64,000 nucleotides of DNA from Rhizobiaceae bacterium (GCA_019635695.1 JAHBYZ010000013.1:29438-93437), one strand, 5' to 3'; counted from the stretch's first letter, positions 33,806-42,634 are shown. Made by a program: numbers and translations. The notes: generated by a model not told the origin, from the sequence alone.

Positions 33806-33838
33806 GTTTCGGCGTCACGATGCCGAAACTTTCGGCAT
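33806..33838 (+). promoter_or_regulatory. Mutually exclusive hairpins upstream of DUF1127 gene
   Basis: Arm 1 GTTTCGGC (33806-33813) pairs with arm 2 GCCGAAAC (33822-33829). Arm 2 can also pair, as ATGCCGAA (33820-33827), with arm 3 TTCGGCAT (33831-33838) across a 3-nt loop. Both stems have 8 perfect pairs and share arm 2, so only one can form. The element lies 62 nt before ATG 33900, as a leader switch would. No ligand is suggested. Confidence 0.45.
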
Positions 33839-33899
33839 CTACATGGGCGCCATCCGAAAGCTCCCACGCGGGCTTCGACACATCACGGGATGACGAACC

Positions 33900-34082
33900 A
33901 TGTCGATCTTCGACGGACTGATGCGCTTTGCCGAAAACCGTATCGAGGCACGCGCGGCGCGGCGCACGCGCATGCTGCTCGCCGCATTGCCGGAAAGCAT
34001 CCAGAAGGACATCGGCTGGAACTGGACGCCGCGCCATCGCGGGCAGCACCGCAACGGCGACATCGGATTCTTGGGGCAGTAG
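33900..34082 (+). CDS. Small DUF1127-like protein (60 aa)
   Basis: A 60-residue Arg-rich protein beginning MSIFDGLMRFAENRIEARAARR. The motif LPESIQKDIGW is shared with the 64-residue product at 40736 (LPAEVQKDIGW), so the two are relatives of the DUF1127 type. In Agrobacterium and Brucella such small proteins are linked to LysR (VtlR) control and can bind RNA or affect phosphate and C1 metabolism (from memory). The gene has its own structured leader. Confidence 0.7.
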   Translation: MSIFDGLMRFAENRIEARAARRTRMLLAALPESIQKDIGWNWTPRHRGQHRNGDIGFLGQ

Positions 34083-34178
34083 CCGGGAACGTCGACGCGT
34101 TCGTGGCAATCGGCAACCCCGGTTGATCGAAGCGGCGGGGTACCCTAGCCTTCCTCCCGGACAATCGGGGAGGACTGC

Positions 34179-35213
34179 GTGTTGCGGCTCGGCTTTCCGG
34201 CAGCGGTCGCTGTCATATCGGCTCTGCTGCTGACCGCCGGGGCGGCGACCGCAGACCCGAACCCGGCCGGGATGAAAGATCACCCGTTCAACGGCTCTGT
34301 CCCGCCGGAGACACGCGCGGGCATCACGACTTTCCGGATCGAGGACAAGGCCTGCTCGCGCGTGGACTACGGCGACGGGCGCGGCGAAAACGACTGCAGG
34401 AACGGCAACGTCCGCTCGGCTCTGGTGTCTCGCAACGAAGAAGGTCTCGGAGAGGCCGTCGAATACCGCTTCGACATCCAGATCGGCGCGGGCTTCGCCT
34501 ATCAGGGCTACTACAATCCCGAGGCTGCCGGATTCCTGCCGGACCTGTGGGACAGCCGGTTGCGCATCGCGTCCTGGGAAGGCCCCGCGATCAAGAACTT
34601 CATCTACATGCTCAAGCTCGACTCCAGGCGCGGCATCGACTTCGTCGGTCGCACCTGCGTCGCCGCAGACCGGCTGCAGGACTGGAACAGCTTCTCTATG
34701 ATGGTGCGCTGGGCGTCGGACAGGCGCGGCTGGATCAAAGTGACCTGCAACGACCAGGTCGTCTATCTCGAGGAAAACATCGCCACCAACCAGGCGCCGC
34801 ACTGCTACGTCACCAACGAATGCGACAAGGGCGTGCAGAAGAACCCACGGCGCTTCCTCTTCATCCTCGGACCGGTGATGGCCGGTTTCGGGCCCGAATG
34901 GGAAAAATACGGCAAGCCCAGTCAGTTCACCGACATCCAGAAGGACGGCATCGCCATCAAGGTGCGCAACGTCGCCGTGACGAAGGGCGCGGCGCTGTAC
35001 GGCCCCGAGGACCGCGAGGTTGTCCGCGAGCTGCAGAAACACCTGCGCGCTCTGGAGTGCGACCCCGGCCCCGCCGACGGAGTGGCCGGCGAAAAGACCA
35101 AGCAGGCAGCGCTCACCTGCCGGACGTTCGCTGCGGGAGAGTTGCCGGAGGCGCTGAACGTGGCCACGGCGCGCTCCTTCCTCGAACTCTACCGCCGCCA
35201 CTACCCGATCTGA
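34179..35213 (+). CDS. Exported lectin-fold (polysaccharide lyase-like) protein with peptidoglycan-binding-like C-terminus
   Basis: A 344-residue secreted protein with a GTG start preceded by GGGGAGG and a signal peptide ending AGAATADP. The body resembles the heparinase I/polysaccharide lyase-like concanavalin fold (FRIEDKACSRVDYGDGRGENDC, WNSFSMMVRWASDRRGWIKVTCNDQVVY). The last 65 residues resemble a PG_binding_1 unit (VRELQKHLRALECDPGPADGVAGEKTKQA). It likely binds or cleaves a cell-surface glycan. No catalytic residues can be assigned with confidence. The gap before it (34083-34178) shows nothing. Confidence 0.65.
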   Translation: MLRLGFPAAVAVISALLLTAGAATADPNPAGMKDHPFNGSVPPETRAGITTFRIEDKACSRVDYGDGRGENDCRNGNVRSALVSRNEEGLGEAVEYRFDIQIGAGFAYQGYYNPEAAGFLPDLWDSRLRIASWEGPAIKNFIYMLKLDSRRGIDFVGRTCVAADRLQDWNSFSMMVRWASDRRGWIKVTCNDQVVYLEENIATNQAPHCYVTNECDKGVQKNPRRFLFILGPVMAGFGPEWEKYGKPSQFTDIQKDGIAIKVRNVAVTKGAALYGPEDREVVRELQKHLRALECDPGPADGVAGEKTKQAALTCRTFAAGELPEALNVATARSFLELYRRHYPI

Positions 35214-35317
35214 GGTCGAGGACCGCGCTGCACCCTGCCCGCAACCATTGACTCTCCCGCGCGTTGGCTTTTCCTTAGTCGGCGGGAGGGTCCGTCGGCC
35301 TTGCGTGGGGACATTCC

Positions 35318-36277
35318 GTGCCGAGCCTGAAGTCGCGTCTCGTCGCTTTCGTGCTGCGCCACACGCGCAAGAAGGCGTTTTCGTCGCCCGAAGCGATGAA
35401 CCGCTGGATCGCGCGGGCGCGTATGAAGGAGAGCCACCGGCCGCCGCGGCGCATCACCTCGAGCCTCGCCGTCGGCCAGCGCTCGCTGCTGGGAAGGCCG
35501 GTCTATGACGTCGAGCCGCGCGGTGGGGCGTCCGGTCCTCACATCGTCTATCTGCACGGCGGCGCTTTCTGCTTCGAGATCACACCCTATCATTGGCGGC
35601 TGATCGGCGAGCTTGCCGAGCGGCTGTCCGCGCATGTCACCGTGCCGGTCTATCCACTTGCGCCGGAGCACGATCACGACGCCATTTTCGCCATGGGCAT
35701 GGCGGTCTACCGCGACGCACTGCGCCGAACCTCCGCGGACCGGCTCGTGCTGGTCGGCGATTCCGCTGGCGGCAACATGGCGGTCGTCCTGACCATGATG
35801 GCGGCGGCCGAGGAATTGCCGCGCCCTTCACGTCTGGCGCTGATCTCACCCGGCCTCGACATGACGCTCGCCGATCCGCGCTCGCGCGACTATGCGCGCG
35901 ACGATCCCTGGCTCGACATCGATGGCGGTCTCGAGGCCATCCGGCTCTACGCCGGGGCGCTCGACCGCGCTGACTGGCGCGTCAGTCCGGTCAACGGCGA
36001 CCTCTCGGTGCTGCCGCCGACGCTGATCCTGGCCGGGCAGCGCGACATGCTGACGCCCGGCACCGTTAGCTTTGCGGAGCGCGCCCGCGCTGCCGGCGCG
36101 GAGGTCGAACTCGTCATCGAGCCGGACATGATCCATGTCTGGCCGCTGATCGACATGCCCGAAGCGCGCGTCGCGCGCGACCGCATGATCGATTGGCTGG
36201 CGCGTCCGCAGCCGCTGCCGGTGCAGCGCCCGATCAAGCCGGTTCAGCGCCTGCGGCCGCAAGCAGCCTTTTCGTGA
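35318..36277 (+). CDS. Alpha/beta hydrolase of the HSL family (esterase)
   Basis: A 319-residue hormone-sensitive-lipase-type esterase. The oxyanion motif HGGAFCF is near residue 80, the nucleophile is in GDSAGG (about S149), the acid in AGQRDMLTPG near 245 and the histidine in DMIHVWPL near 274. It hydrolyses short acyl esters or similar in the cytosol. The start is a GTG at 35318 with GGGGA 7 nt upstream. Its 3' end overlaps the leftward ligD gene by 44 nt. Confidence 0.88.
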   Translation: MPSLKSRLVAFVLRHTRKKAFSSPEAMNRWIARARMKESHRPPRRITSSLAVGQRSLLGRPVYDVEPRGGASGPHIVYLHGGAFCFEITPYHWRLIGELAERLSAHVTVPVYPLAPEHDHDAIFAMGMAVYRDALRRTSADRLVLVGDSAGGNMAVVLTMMAAAEELPRPSRLALISPGLDMTLADPRSRDYARDDPWLDIDGGLEAIRLYAGALDRADWRVSPVNGDLSVLPPTLILAGQRDMLTPGTVSFAERARAAGAEVELVIEPDMIHVWPLIDMPEARVARDRMIDWLARPQPLPVQRPIKPVQRLRPQAAFS

Positions 36278-38786
36278 TCGACTGGTTCCAGCCCGCCGCC
36301 TGCGCCCACGGGTCGGCCATCTTCAGCCGCGCCTCCATGTCTGCGATGTGGAAGGCGTTGGCGGCGTCGAGACCGGCAAGCTCGTCCCACGACACCGGCG
36401 TCGCCACCGGCGCTCCGTTGCGCGCCCGCGTCGAATAGGGGCAGATCGCGGTCGAGCCGCGCTCGTTGCGCAGCCAGTCGACGAAGATGCGGCCCTTGCG
36501 CTTGGCCTTCGCCGCCTGCGCAACGTAGCGGTCGGGCGCGTCCTCTTCGAGCATCTGGGCGAAGCCGCGCGCGAACGCCTTGACCTGCGGCCATTCTGCC
36601 TTGCGCGCCAGCGGCGCAATCACGTGTACGCCCTTGCCGCCGGTCACCAGCGGCACGGTCTTCAGTCCGATCCTGTCCAGGCGGTCGCGCAGGTCCGCAG
36701 CGGCCGCCTTGACGTCGGAAAAGCCCAGTCCCTCATCGGGGTCGAGATCGAACACCAGCCGGTCCGGCTGCTCCAGCCGGTCGACCCGCGCGCCCCAGAT
36801 GTGGAATTCCAGCGTGCTCATCTGAACGCCGGCGATCAGGGCGGAGATGTCCTCGGCGTAGAGATAATTGGCCCGGTCGCCGTCGTTTTCGGTGATCTCC
36901 AGCCGTTTCAGTTCGTCGGGAAAACCGCGGCTGTCGTGCTTCTGGAAGAAGCACTGGCCGGACGCGCCGTCCGGACAGCGAACGAGGCTCAGCAGGCGCT
37001 TCGTGACATGTGGCAGCATGCGCTCGGCAACCCGCTCGTAGTGGGCGGCGAGGTCGGCCTTCGTGACGCCCTGCTCCTCCCACAAGACCTTCTGTGGACT
37101 TGAGAGTTTCACGCCAGCGAAGCTGTCGCGCTGCTCGTGCTCGGCCATCTTGGCGCCTCCTGCTGTCTCCAGCACAACGTCCTTTGCCGCCTTGTCTCCG
37201 CGCAGCCCCTTGAACACACCGTGCCGCACCACGCCATCGGCGGTGAACTCGGCGAAGTCGATCTCGGCCACGAGGTCGGGCCGCACGAACACCGCGTCGC
37301 GCCGCGCCTCGGCCGGCAGCCCCGTGAACGGCGAGGAGTTGCGCTCACGCTGGAACAGGCGCGCCGCCAGACCGCCCAGCGTATCGCCCTCGAAGCTGCC
37401 GACACGGCCCTTATAGACCAGTTTGCCCTTCTCCATCACACCGATCAGGACGGATGCGAGCGGCCGGTTCTTCTTGTCCGTCCGCGACCATCCGCCGATG
37501 ACGAACTCCTGCCGCCGCGTGCATTTCACCTTCAGCCAGCTCCTGGTGCGCCCCGAACGGTACGGCGCGTCGGCACGCTTGGCGACGATGCCCTCGTGGC
37601 CGGCGGAGCACAGCCGTTCGAGCACGTCGGCCGCGCGGCCCTCTATGTGCTGCGAATAGATCAGCGGCCCCTTGCCCTCGCCGATCAGCACTTCCAGCCG
37701 CGCCTTGCGTTCGACCAGCGGCAGCTTCGAGATGTCCTTGCCGTCCTCGACGATCATGTCAAACACGAAGCACGACATGTCGCGCCCACCCTTGATCGCC
37801 GCCTGCAGCGTGGAGAAGTCGGTGCGGCCGGCTCGGTCGAAGGCGACGATCTCGCCATCGATCAGGGTGCCGCCCGTGGGCAATGAAGCGGCCGCCTCGG
37901 CGATGCGCGCAAACTTGTCGGTCCAGTCGAGTCCGCTGCGCGTGAACACTTTCGCCTTGCCGCCGCCGACGGCAATCAGCGCGCGGTAGCCGTCATATTT
38001 GAGCTCGGACAGCCACTCCGCGCCCTGCGGCGCCTTGTCCACCAGCGTGGCCAGCTGCGGCGCGCGGAAGCGCGGCATCGCGGTCCCCTTCGCCCTGCCG
38101 CGCCCTTTGCTCTTGAAGGGGGTGGCCGGCTCCGGATCCGCCGGCCGTTTCGTCGTCAGGTCCGACCTGGCGATCGTTCGGCCCGATTTCGCGATCTCGG
38201 TCATGGTCCTGTCGGTCGCCACGCTGCGGTCGAACGTCTTCAGCACATCGCCGCGCGGCAGTTTTTCGCCGTCCTCGCGGTGCTTGATCATCAGCCAGTT
38301 GTCGCGCTTCTCGCCCGGCCGGCGCTTCATGCGCACCAGCGTCCACTCGCCCTTCAGCCGCTCGCCGGCGAGCCGGAACACCAGCTTCCCGTCCTTCAGC
38401 CCGGTGTCGAAGTCCTCGACCGGCTCCCATGTGCCACGGTCCCACAGCATCACCGTGCCGCCACCATATTCGCCCTGCGGGATGATCCCTTCGAACGCAC
38501 CATAGGCCAGCGGATGGTCCTCGACCTCGACCGCAAGCCGCTTCTCGGCCGGGTCGTAGCTCGGCCCGCGCGTGACGGCCCAGCTCTTCAGCACGCCCTT
38601 CCATTCGAGCCGGAAATCGTAGTGGAGCCGCGTGGCGTCGTGTTTCTGCACGACGAAGACGAGTGGATGTTTGCCCTTGCGCGTTGAAGTCCCCTTTTTC
38701 GCAGCCGACTGGTCGTCCGGCTCCGCCGTCTTCGAGAAATCACGCTTGGCGCGATATTCGCGCAGCTTCTCCGCGACGCCCGCCAT
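36234..38786 (-). CDS. ligD: ATP-dependent DNA ligase D (phosphoesterase-ligase-polymerase)
   Basis: An 850-residue multifunctional NHEJ ligase. Domain order is 3'-phosphoesterase (about 35-190, VVQKHDATRLHYDFRLEW), ligase (about 230-520, adenylated lysine in ELKYDGYR, K263) and polymerase/primase (about 555-840, LVFDLDPDEGLGFSDV with the metal-binding DLD). It seals and fills double-strand breaks with Ku. ATG 38786 lies 2 nt after the ku stop. The order PE-LIG-POL is the Pseudomonas/rhizobial type. All key motifs look intact. Confidence 0.97.
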   Translation of the reverse strand: MAGVAEKLREYRAKRDFSKTAEPDDQSAAKKGTSTRKGKHPLVFVVQKHDATRLHYDFRLEWKGVLKSWAVTRGPSYDPAEKRLAVEVEDHPLAYGAFEGIIPQGEYGGGTVMLWDRGTWEPVEDFDTGLKDGKLVFRLAGERLKGEWTLVRMKRRPGEKRDNWLMIKHREDGEKLPRGDVLKTFDRSVATDRTMTEIAKSGRTIARSDLTTKRPADPEPATPFKSKGRGRAKGTAMPRFRAPQLATLVDKAPQGAEWLSELKYDGYRALIAVGGGKAKVFTRSGLDWTDKFARIAEAAASLPTGGTLIDGEIVAFDRAGRTDFSTLQAAIKGGRDMSCFVFDMIVEDGKDISKLPLVERKARLEVLIGEGKGPLIYSQHIEGRAADVLERLCSAGHEGIVAKRADAPYRSGRTRSWLKVKCTRRQEFVIGGWSRTDKKNRPLASVLIGVMEKGKLVYKGRVGSFEGDTLGGLAARLFQRERNSSPFTGLPAEARRDAVFVRPDLVAEIDFAEFTADGVVRHGVFKGLRGDKAAKDVVLETAGGAKMAEHEQRDSFAGVKLSSPQKVLWEEQGVTKADLAAHYERVAERMLPHVTKRLLSLVRCPDGASGQCFFQKHDSRGFPDELKRLEITENDGDRANYLYAEDISALIAGVQMSTLEFHIWGARVDRLEQPDRLVFDLDPDEGLGFSDVKAAAADLRDRLDRIGLKTVPLVTGGKGVHVIAPLARKAEWPQVKAFARGFAQMLEEDAPDRYVAQAAKAKRKGRIFVDWLRNERGSTAICPYSTRARNGAPVATPVSWDELAGLDAANAFHIADMEARLKMADPWAQAAGWNQSITKRLLAAAGAEPA

Positions 38787-38788
38787 GG

Positions 38789-39643
38789 TCAGGCCGATTT
38801 TTTCCGCGGCGCGGCGGCCGCCTTCTTCGCAGCAGGCTTCTTCGCCGCCGCCTTGCCCTTCCCCTGCCCTTCTAGGCTCTTCTTCAGCGCCGACATCAGG
38901 TCGATGACGTTTCCGCCGCCGCGCGGCGCCGGCTCGTCCTTCGTGTGCTTCGGTTTGTGGCCCTTCGCCTTTTCCTCGACCAGATTGCGGATCGCCTCGG
39001 CATAACGATCCTCGAAATTGCTGGCGTCGAAAGGCGCGGTCTTGCGGTCGATCAACTCCTTGGCCACCGAAAGCAGGTCTTTCTCCGCCGCCTTCTTCGA
39101 GATCGAGGAGAAGAACGGATCGGTCTTCCTGATCTCGTCCTCGTAGTGCAGCGTTTCCAGCAGCAGACCGTTGCCGCACGGGCGCACCGCCACCAGATAT
39201 TCCTGCCCGCGCATCGAGAGCTGCCCGAGCCCCGCCTTGCCCGATTGCCTGAGCGCGTCACGCACGACGCGGAACGCGTCCTCCGCCAGATCGTCTGTCG
39301 GCGCCAGGAAATAGGGCTTGTCGAAATAGATCGGCGGGATCTCCGAGATGTCGACGAACTGCACCAGCTCCAGCGTCTTCTTGGTCTCGAGCTTGATCGC
39401 GTCGATCTCGTCGGGGTCGATCAGAACGTAATCGTCGTCGACCTTGTAGCCCTTCCAGATGTCCTCGGCCTTCACCGGGCCGACCCCCGGCACCACCTTC
39501 TGAAGCTGGATCGGCTTACCGGAAGGCTTGTGGATCTGGCGGAACGAGATGCGCGCGCGGCTGTTGGTCGCCGAATACATCTCGACGGGAATGGAAACGA
39601 GGGAGAGCCGCAGCTGCCCCTTCCAGACGGGCCTCTCGGCCAT
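38789..39643 (-). CDS. ku: Non-homologous end-joining protein Ku
   Basis: A 284-residue bacterial Ku. The core at residues 1-195 (MAERPVWKGQLRLSLVSIPVEMYSAT, YFDKPYFLAPTDD, GQEYLVAVRPCGNGLLLETL) forms the dimeric ring that threads onto broken DNA ends and recruits LigD. The C-terminal 50 residues are Lys/Ala-rich (GKGKAAAKKPAAKKAAAAPRKK), typical of DNA-contacting tails in this order. It forms a tight operon with ligD (2-nt gap). ATG 39643 is the family start. Confidence 0.96.
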   Translation of the reverse strand: MAERPVWKGQLRLSLVSIPVEMYSATNSRARISFRQIHKPSGKPIQLQKVVPGVGPVKAEDIWKGYKVDDDYVLIDPDEIDAIKLETKKTLELVQFVDISEIPPIYFDKPYFLAPTDDLAEDAFRVVRDALRQSGKAGLGQLSMRGQEYLVAVRPCGNGLLLETLHYEDEIRKTDPFFSSISKKAAEKDLLSVAKELIDRKTAPFDASNFEDRYAEAIRNLVEEKAKGHKPKHTKDEPAPRGGGNVIDLMSALKKSLEGQGKGKAAAKKPAAKKAAAAPRKKSA

Positions 39644-39705
39644 GATCGACACCTTTCGCGTAGCAGGACGGACAAAAACCGCCCTGCCCGCGCGAAGGTT
39701 CCGAA

Positions 39706-40617
39706 TCAGGCAGCCTGTCTGAGATTTTCCCGGAACTGCTCCATCGTCGCACGGATGTGCTCGGCCACCGCGCGTGCCGGACCGGAAGCGTCTGGCGCCA
39801 CCATCATAGCCAGATTGTAGTTGGACAGCGCCGGCAACCCGCAGTCGGGGCCCAGCGGCACGATGTCGTCGCCGATGAAGCTCTTGGGCATCGGCGCCAC
39901 CGCGAGGTCGGCCAGGATCGCCGCGCGCTGCCCGGCGGTGTGCGCGCTCATGTAGGCGATGCGGTATTCGACGCCCTCGCGGCCGAGCGCCTCTATGGCG
40001 TCCGCACGCCAGGCGCACCCCTCTTCCCACACCGACACCGGCAGCGGCTTGCGCAGATGCGCGCTGCCGCCCCTCGCACCGCCCCACACGATCGGCTCGG
40101 AAAAGAGCACCTCGGCGTCCGGCGGCACGTTCTTGTGGATGTTGATGAGCGTCAGGTCCAGCTCGCGCTCGGCAAAGCGCCGGCGCAGCTTGCCCGACTG
40201 GTCGATGATGACGTCGACCGCCACGTTGGGATGGGACTGCGCAAAGCGCTTGAGCACGCTCGGCAGCACGCGTTCGCCATAATCGTCGGGCGAGCCGAGT
40301 CGAACCACGCCCGCCACGTCCGGCACGATGAACTTCGACACCGCGTCGCGGTTGATCGCCAGCATGCGCCGCGCATAGCCGATCAGCACCTCGCCGTCCG
40401 GCGTCAGCGTCACCGACCGCGCATCGCGCGTGAACACCTGGCAGCGCAGCGTCTCCTCCAGCTTCTTGATCTGCATGGAGACGGCCGACGGCGTGCGGAA
40501 CACCGCATTGGCCGCCGCGGTGAAGCTGCCGGTCTCGGCAATGGCGACGAAGGTACGCAGCACGTCGAGCTCGAGCAGCGGCAGCGGGTGATTCAGCGGA
40601 GCGGTCACGGCATTCAC
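39706..40617 (-). CDS. LysR-family regulator (VtlR/LsrB-like)
   Basis: A 303-residue LysR protein. The HTH lies at about residues 16-75 (LDVLRTFVAIAETGSFTAAANAVFRTPSAVSMQIKKLEE), followed by the effector domain (GSPDDYGERVLPSVLKRFA). Sequence recalls VtlR/LsrB of Brucella, Agrobacterium and Sinorhizobium, which act on small RNAs and DUF1127 genes. It is divergent from such a DUF1127 gene at 40736, with an AACGAAA-N11-TTTCGTT site between. Assignment as VtlR itself is inference. Confidence 0.85.
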   Translation of the reverse strand: MNAVTAPLNHPLPLLELDVLRTFVAIAETGSFTAAANAVFRTPSAVSMQIKKLEETLRCQVFTRDARSVTLTPDGEVLIGYARRMLAINRDAVSKFIVPDVAGVVRLGSPDDYGERVLPSVLKRFAQSHPNVAVDVIIDQSGKLRRRFAERELDLTLINIHKNVPPDAEVLFSEPIVWGGARGGSAHLRKPLPVSVWEEGCAWRADAIEALGREGVEYRIAYMSAHTAGQRAAILADLAVAPMPKSFIGDDIVPLGPDCGLPALSNYNLAMMVAPDASGPARAVAEHIRATMEQFRENLRQAA

Positions 40618-40632
40618 CTATCAAGATCGCTT

Positions 40633-40657
40633 AACGAAAACATCATTTCATTTCGTT
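40633..40657. promoter_or_regulatory. LysR-type binding site AACGAAA-N11-TTTCGTT
   Basis: Perfect 7-bp arms with an 11-bp spacer, the spacing of T-N11-A LysR boxes. It lies between lysR (start 40617) and the DUF1127 gene (start 40736), close to the lysR start and about 80 nt from the other ATG. That fits autoregulation with activation of the divergent gene. Confidence 0.65.
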
Positions 40658-40735
40658 TGATTGAACGCAAGCCCTCCCGCATATTCCTCCCATGAACCGG
40701 CACGAAGGATGCCGGACAACCGAGGGAGAAGAGTG

Positions 40736-40930
40736 ATGAACATCGTTTCCGCCATCGTCGCCCCCGTCGCGACCTATATCGGCGAACTGGAGCGTCGCCG
40801 CCGCTACCGCAGCACCGAGCGCCTGCTCGGCGCGCTGCCGGCCGAAGTGCAGAAGGACATCGGCTGGCCGGGGTCGGCCCGCGGTGTCGATGAGCACCAC
40901 GTCCAGACCGCGCGGCCGGCAGCATGCTGA
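40736..40930 (+). CDS. Small DUF1127-like protein (64 aa)
   Basis: A 64-residue protein with an Arg-rich helix (IGELERRRRYRSTERLL) followed by the LPAEVQKDIGW motif shared with the 33900 gene. GGGAGAAG lies 5 nt before the ATG. It is divergent from lysR with a LysR box between, matching the known pattern of LysR-controlled DUF1127 genes in Rhizobiales. It is followed by a strong hairpin at 40945-40999. Confidence 0.75.
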   Translation: MNIVSAIVAPVATYIGELERRRRYRSTERLLGALPAEVQKDIGWPGSARGVDEHHVQTARPAAC

Positions 40931-40944
40931 GCGAAATGGCCTCC

Positions 40945-40999
40945 GCCGGGCGCATATGCCTCCGACATGTGCATGTCGCATGGAGGCAATGCGCCCGGC
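40945..40999 (+). terminator. 55-nt three-part stem-loop after DUF1127 gene
   Basis: GCCGGGCGCAT (40945-40955) pairs with 40989-40999; TGCCTCC (40957-40963) pairs with 40982-40988; GACATG and CATGTC (40964-40969, 40972-40977) close the tip over a 2-nt loop. In all there are 24 pairs with one small bulge on each side. No T tract follows, so it may protect the 3' end or be a small RNA. The rest of the 297-nt gap (40931-41227) shows nothing else. Confidence 0.6.
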
Positions 41000-41227
41000 G
41001 CATGGCTGCAATATGTCTTGCCAACATGATGATCTAAAAGGCGAATTTGGACAATTGTCGACGTTGCGCCGCGAAACCCATGTCGCTTTTCGAGTGCCGC
41101 GCTTCGCTTTTGCCGTCGCGTTGAGCAGCAGTCGCCCCTATATCCGCGTCACCAACGAGCACCCCACCGCTCCAACCAACAGACGAGGCGACGGTTGCTC
41201 CGTGTGACAATGCATGGAGTTCCTGCA

Positions 41228-41371
41228 ATGCGCCTTTTCTCGCGCTTCTTCCGCGCCCGCCGCACCGCGTCCAACCTGACCACCGAGCTCGAGCGCGCCC
41301 GCCTGTCGCGCACCATGCCGGGCCAGACGGCCGCCATGGCCGCCGCCCGCTTCGGTTTCATCGTCAACTGA
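41228..41371 (+). CDS. 47-residue Arg-rich small protein
   Basis: A short gene with GGAG 9 nt before ATG 41228. The product begins MRLFSRFFRARRTASNLTTELERARLSRTM, an amphipathic basic helix like the N-terminus of DUF1127 proteins, and ends AAARFGFIVN. It lacks the QKDIGW motif. It lies between the DUF1127 gene and the AraC-type regulator. Existence is supported by the ribosome site and composition only. Confidence 0.5.
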   Translation: MRLFSRFFRARRTASNLTTELERARLSRTMPGQTAAMAAARFGFIVN

Positions 41372-41541
41372 TCCTGCCCCGTCACGGCGGCCGCGATCTC
41401 CCATATCGTCGTCTCGCAACCGCGGACCGGCACTTTTTGCATGCATGGTCCGCATGCGACCGGGCATGGCATTGACAACAAACCGCTTTCGCAGGCACGC
41501 TGGCCATATTGCGACATCACCAGCAGCTAGCGGGGCGAAGC

Positions 41542-42540
41542 TTGTCTTCCAGGCCAGCGTTGAAGCGGACGATCGTCTTCTTCCTTGTTTCCGATTTCAC
41601 GATGATGGCCTTCGCAACGGCGCTTGAGCCGCTGCGCGTAGCCAACCGCATGCTGGGATTCGAGGCCTACAAATGGCGGCTGGCAAGCCTCGACGGCAGG
41701 CCGGTGGCCGCATCCAACGGCGTCCCCTGCGCGGTCGATACCTCGCTCGACGAGGAGCGGCGCAAACTGCTTGGGCCTGACCGGCCGTCGATGGTGCTCG
41801 TCTGCTCGGGCCTCAATGTCGAGCGCTTCCAGAACCGCACCGTGCACGGCTGGCTGCGCGAGGAATACAATCGCGGCGTCGCCGTGGGTGGTGTGTGTAC
41901 CGGCGCGCATGTGCTGGCCTCTGCCGGCCTGCTCGCCAACAGGCGTTGCGCCATCCACTGGGAAAACCTGCCGGGTTTCCAGGAGGCGTTTCCGAAGGCC
42001 AACGTTTTCGCCGACCTCTTCGAGGTCGACGCCAACATCTACACCTGCGCCGGCGGCACCGCCTCGCTCGACATGATGCTGAAGCTGATCGGCGACGATT
42101 TCGACGACAATCTCGTCAACCGCGTCTGCGAGCAGTTCCTGACCGACCGGGTGCGCAGCCCAACCGACCGCCAGCGACTTCCGCTCAGGGCACGCCTTGG
42201 CGTGCAGAACAGCCGCGTGCTCGCCATCATAGAGTTGATGGAGGCGAACCTGTCGGAGCCGCTGTCGCTGGTCGAGGTGGCCGACCATGTCGGCCTGTCG
42301 CGCCGTCAGATCGAACGGCTGTTCCGCCAGGAGATGGGCCGGTCGCCTGCCCGCTACTACCTCGAGATCAGGCTCGACCGAGCCCGCCATCTGCTGCTGC
42401 AGTCGAACCTGCCGGTGGTCGAGGTCGCGGTCGCATGCGGCTTCGTCTCGGCCTCGCATTTCTCCAAATGCTACCGCGAACTCTACGCCCGCTCGCCCCA
42501 GCAGGAGCGCGCCGACCGCAAGCTGCTGCTCGCAGCCTGA
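41542..42540 (+). CDS. GlxA/GbdR-like AraC-family regulator with DJ-1/PfpI domain
   Basis: A regulator of about 332 residues. Residues 8-185 are a glutamine-amidotransferase-like sensor domain (RTIVFFLVSDFTMMAFATALEPLRVANRM, GGVCTGAHVLASAGLL), and 215-325 an AraC HTH pair (EPLSLVEVADHVGLSRRQIERLFRQEMGRSPARYY). GbdR, CdhR and ArgR-type relatives sense glycine betaine, dimethylglycine, carnitine or arginine, so this is the best regulator candidate for the N-methyl genes. No ATG suits the N-terminus; TTG 41542 is chosen, TTG 41509 is also possible. The upstream gap 41372-41541 has several GCATG repeats. Confidence 0.85.
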   Translation: MSSRPALKRTIVFFLVSDFTMMAFATALEPLRVANRMLGFEAYKWRLASLDGRPVAASNGVPCAVDTSLDEERRKLLGPDRPSMVLVCSGLNVERFQNRTVHGWLREEYNRGVAVGGVCTGAHVLASAGLLANRRCAIHWENLPGFQEAFPKANVFADLFEVDANIYTCAGGTASLDMMLKLIGDDFDDNLVNRVCEQFLTDRVRSPTDRQRLPLRARLGVQNSRVLAIIELMEANLSEPLSLVEVADHVGLSRRQIERLFRQEMGRSPARYYLEIRLDRARHLLLQSNLPVVEVAVACGFVSASHFSKCYRELYARSPQQERADRKLLLAA

Positions 42541-42600
42541 GCGGCAACACTTCTTCACAAAGTGACCCGGAATTAACGTGACTCGCCGCCTGTGCCGGCG

Positions 42601-42623
42601 CCTTGTGTGCACCGCACACAAGG
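42601..42623. promoter_or_regulatory. 23-bp palindrome with 10-bp perfect arms
   Basis: CCTTGTGTGC, a 3-bp spacer ACC, then GCACACAAGG. It is 60 nt after the AraC-type gene stop and 12 nt before the ATG of the DUF4405 gene, so it overlaps that gene's leader. It may be an operator or a hairpin that masks the ribosome site. Confidence 0.5.
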
Positions 42624-42634
42624 GATCCCCAGCC

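Noticed and set aside
41472..41510. Sigma-70 promoter TTGACA with CATATT before the AraC-type gene
   Set aside because: The spacing of 27 bp between the two elements is far too long.
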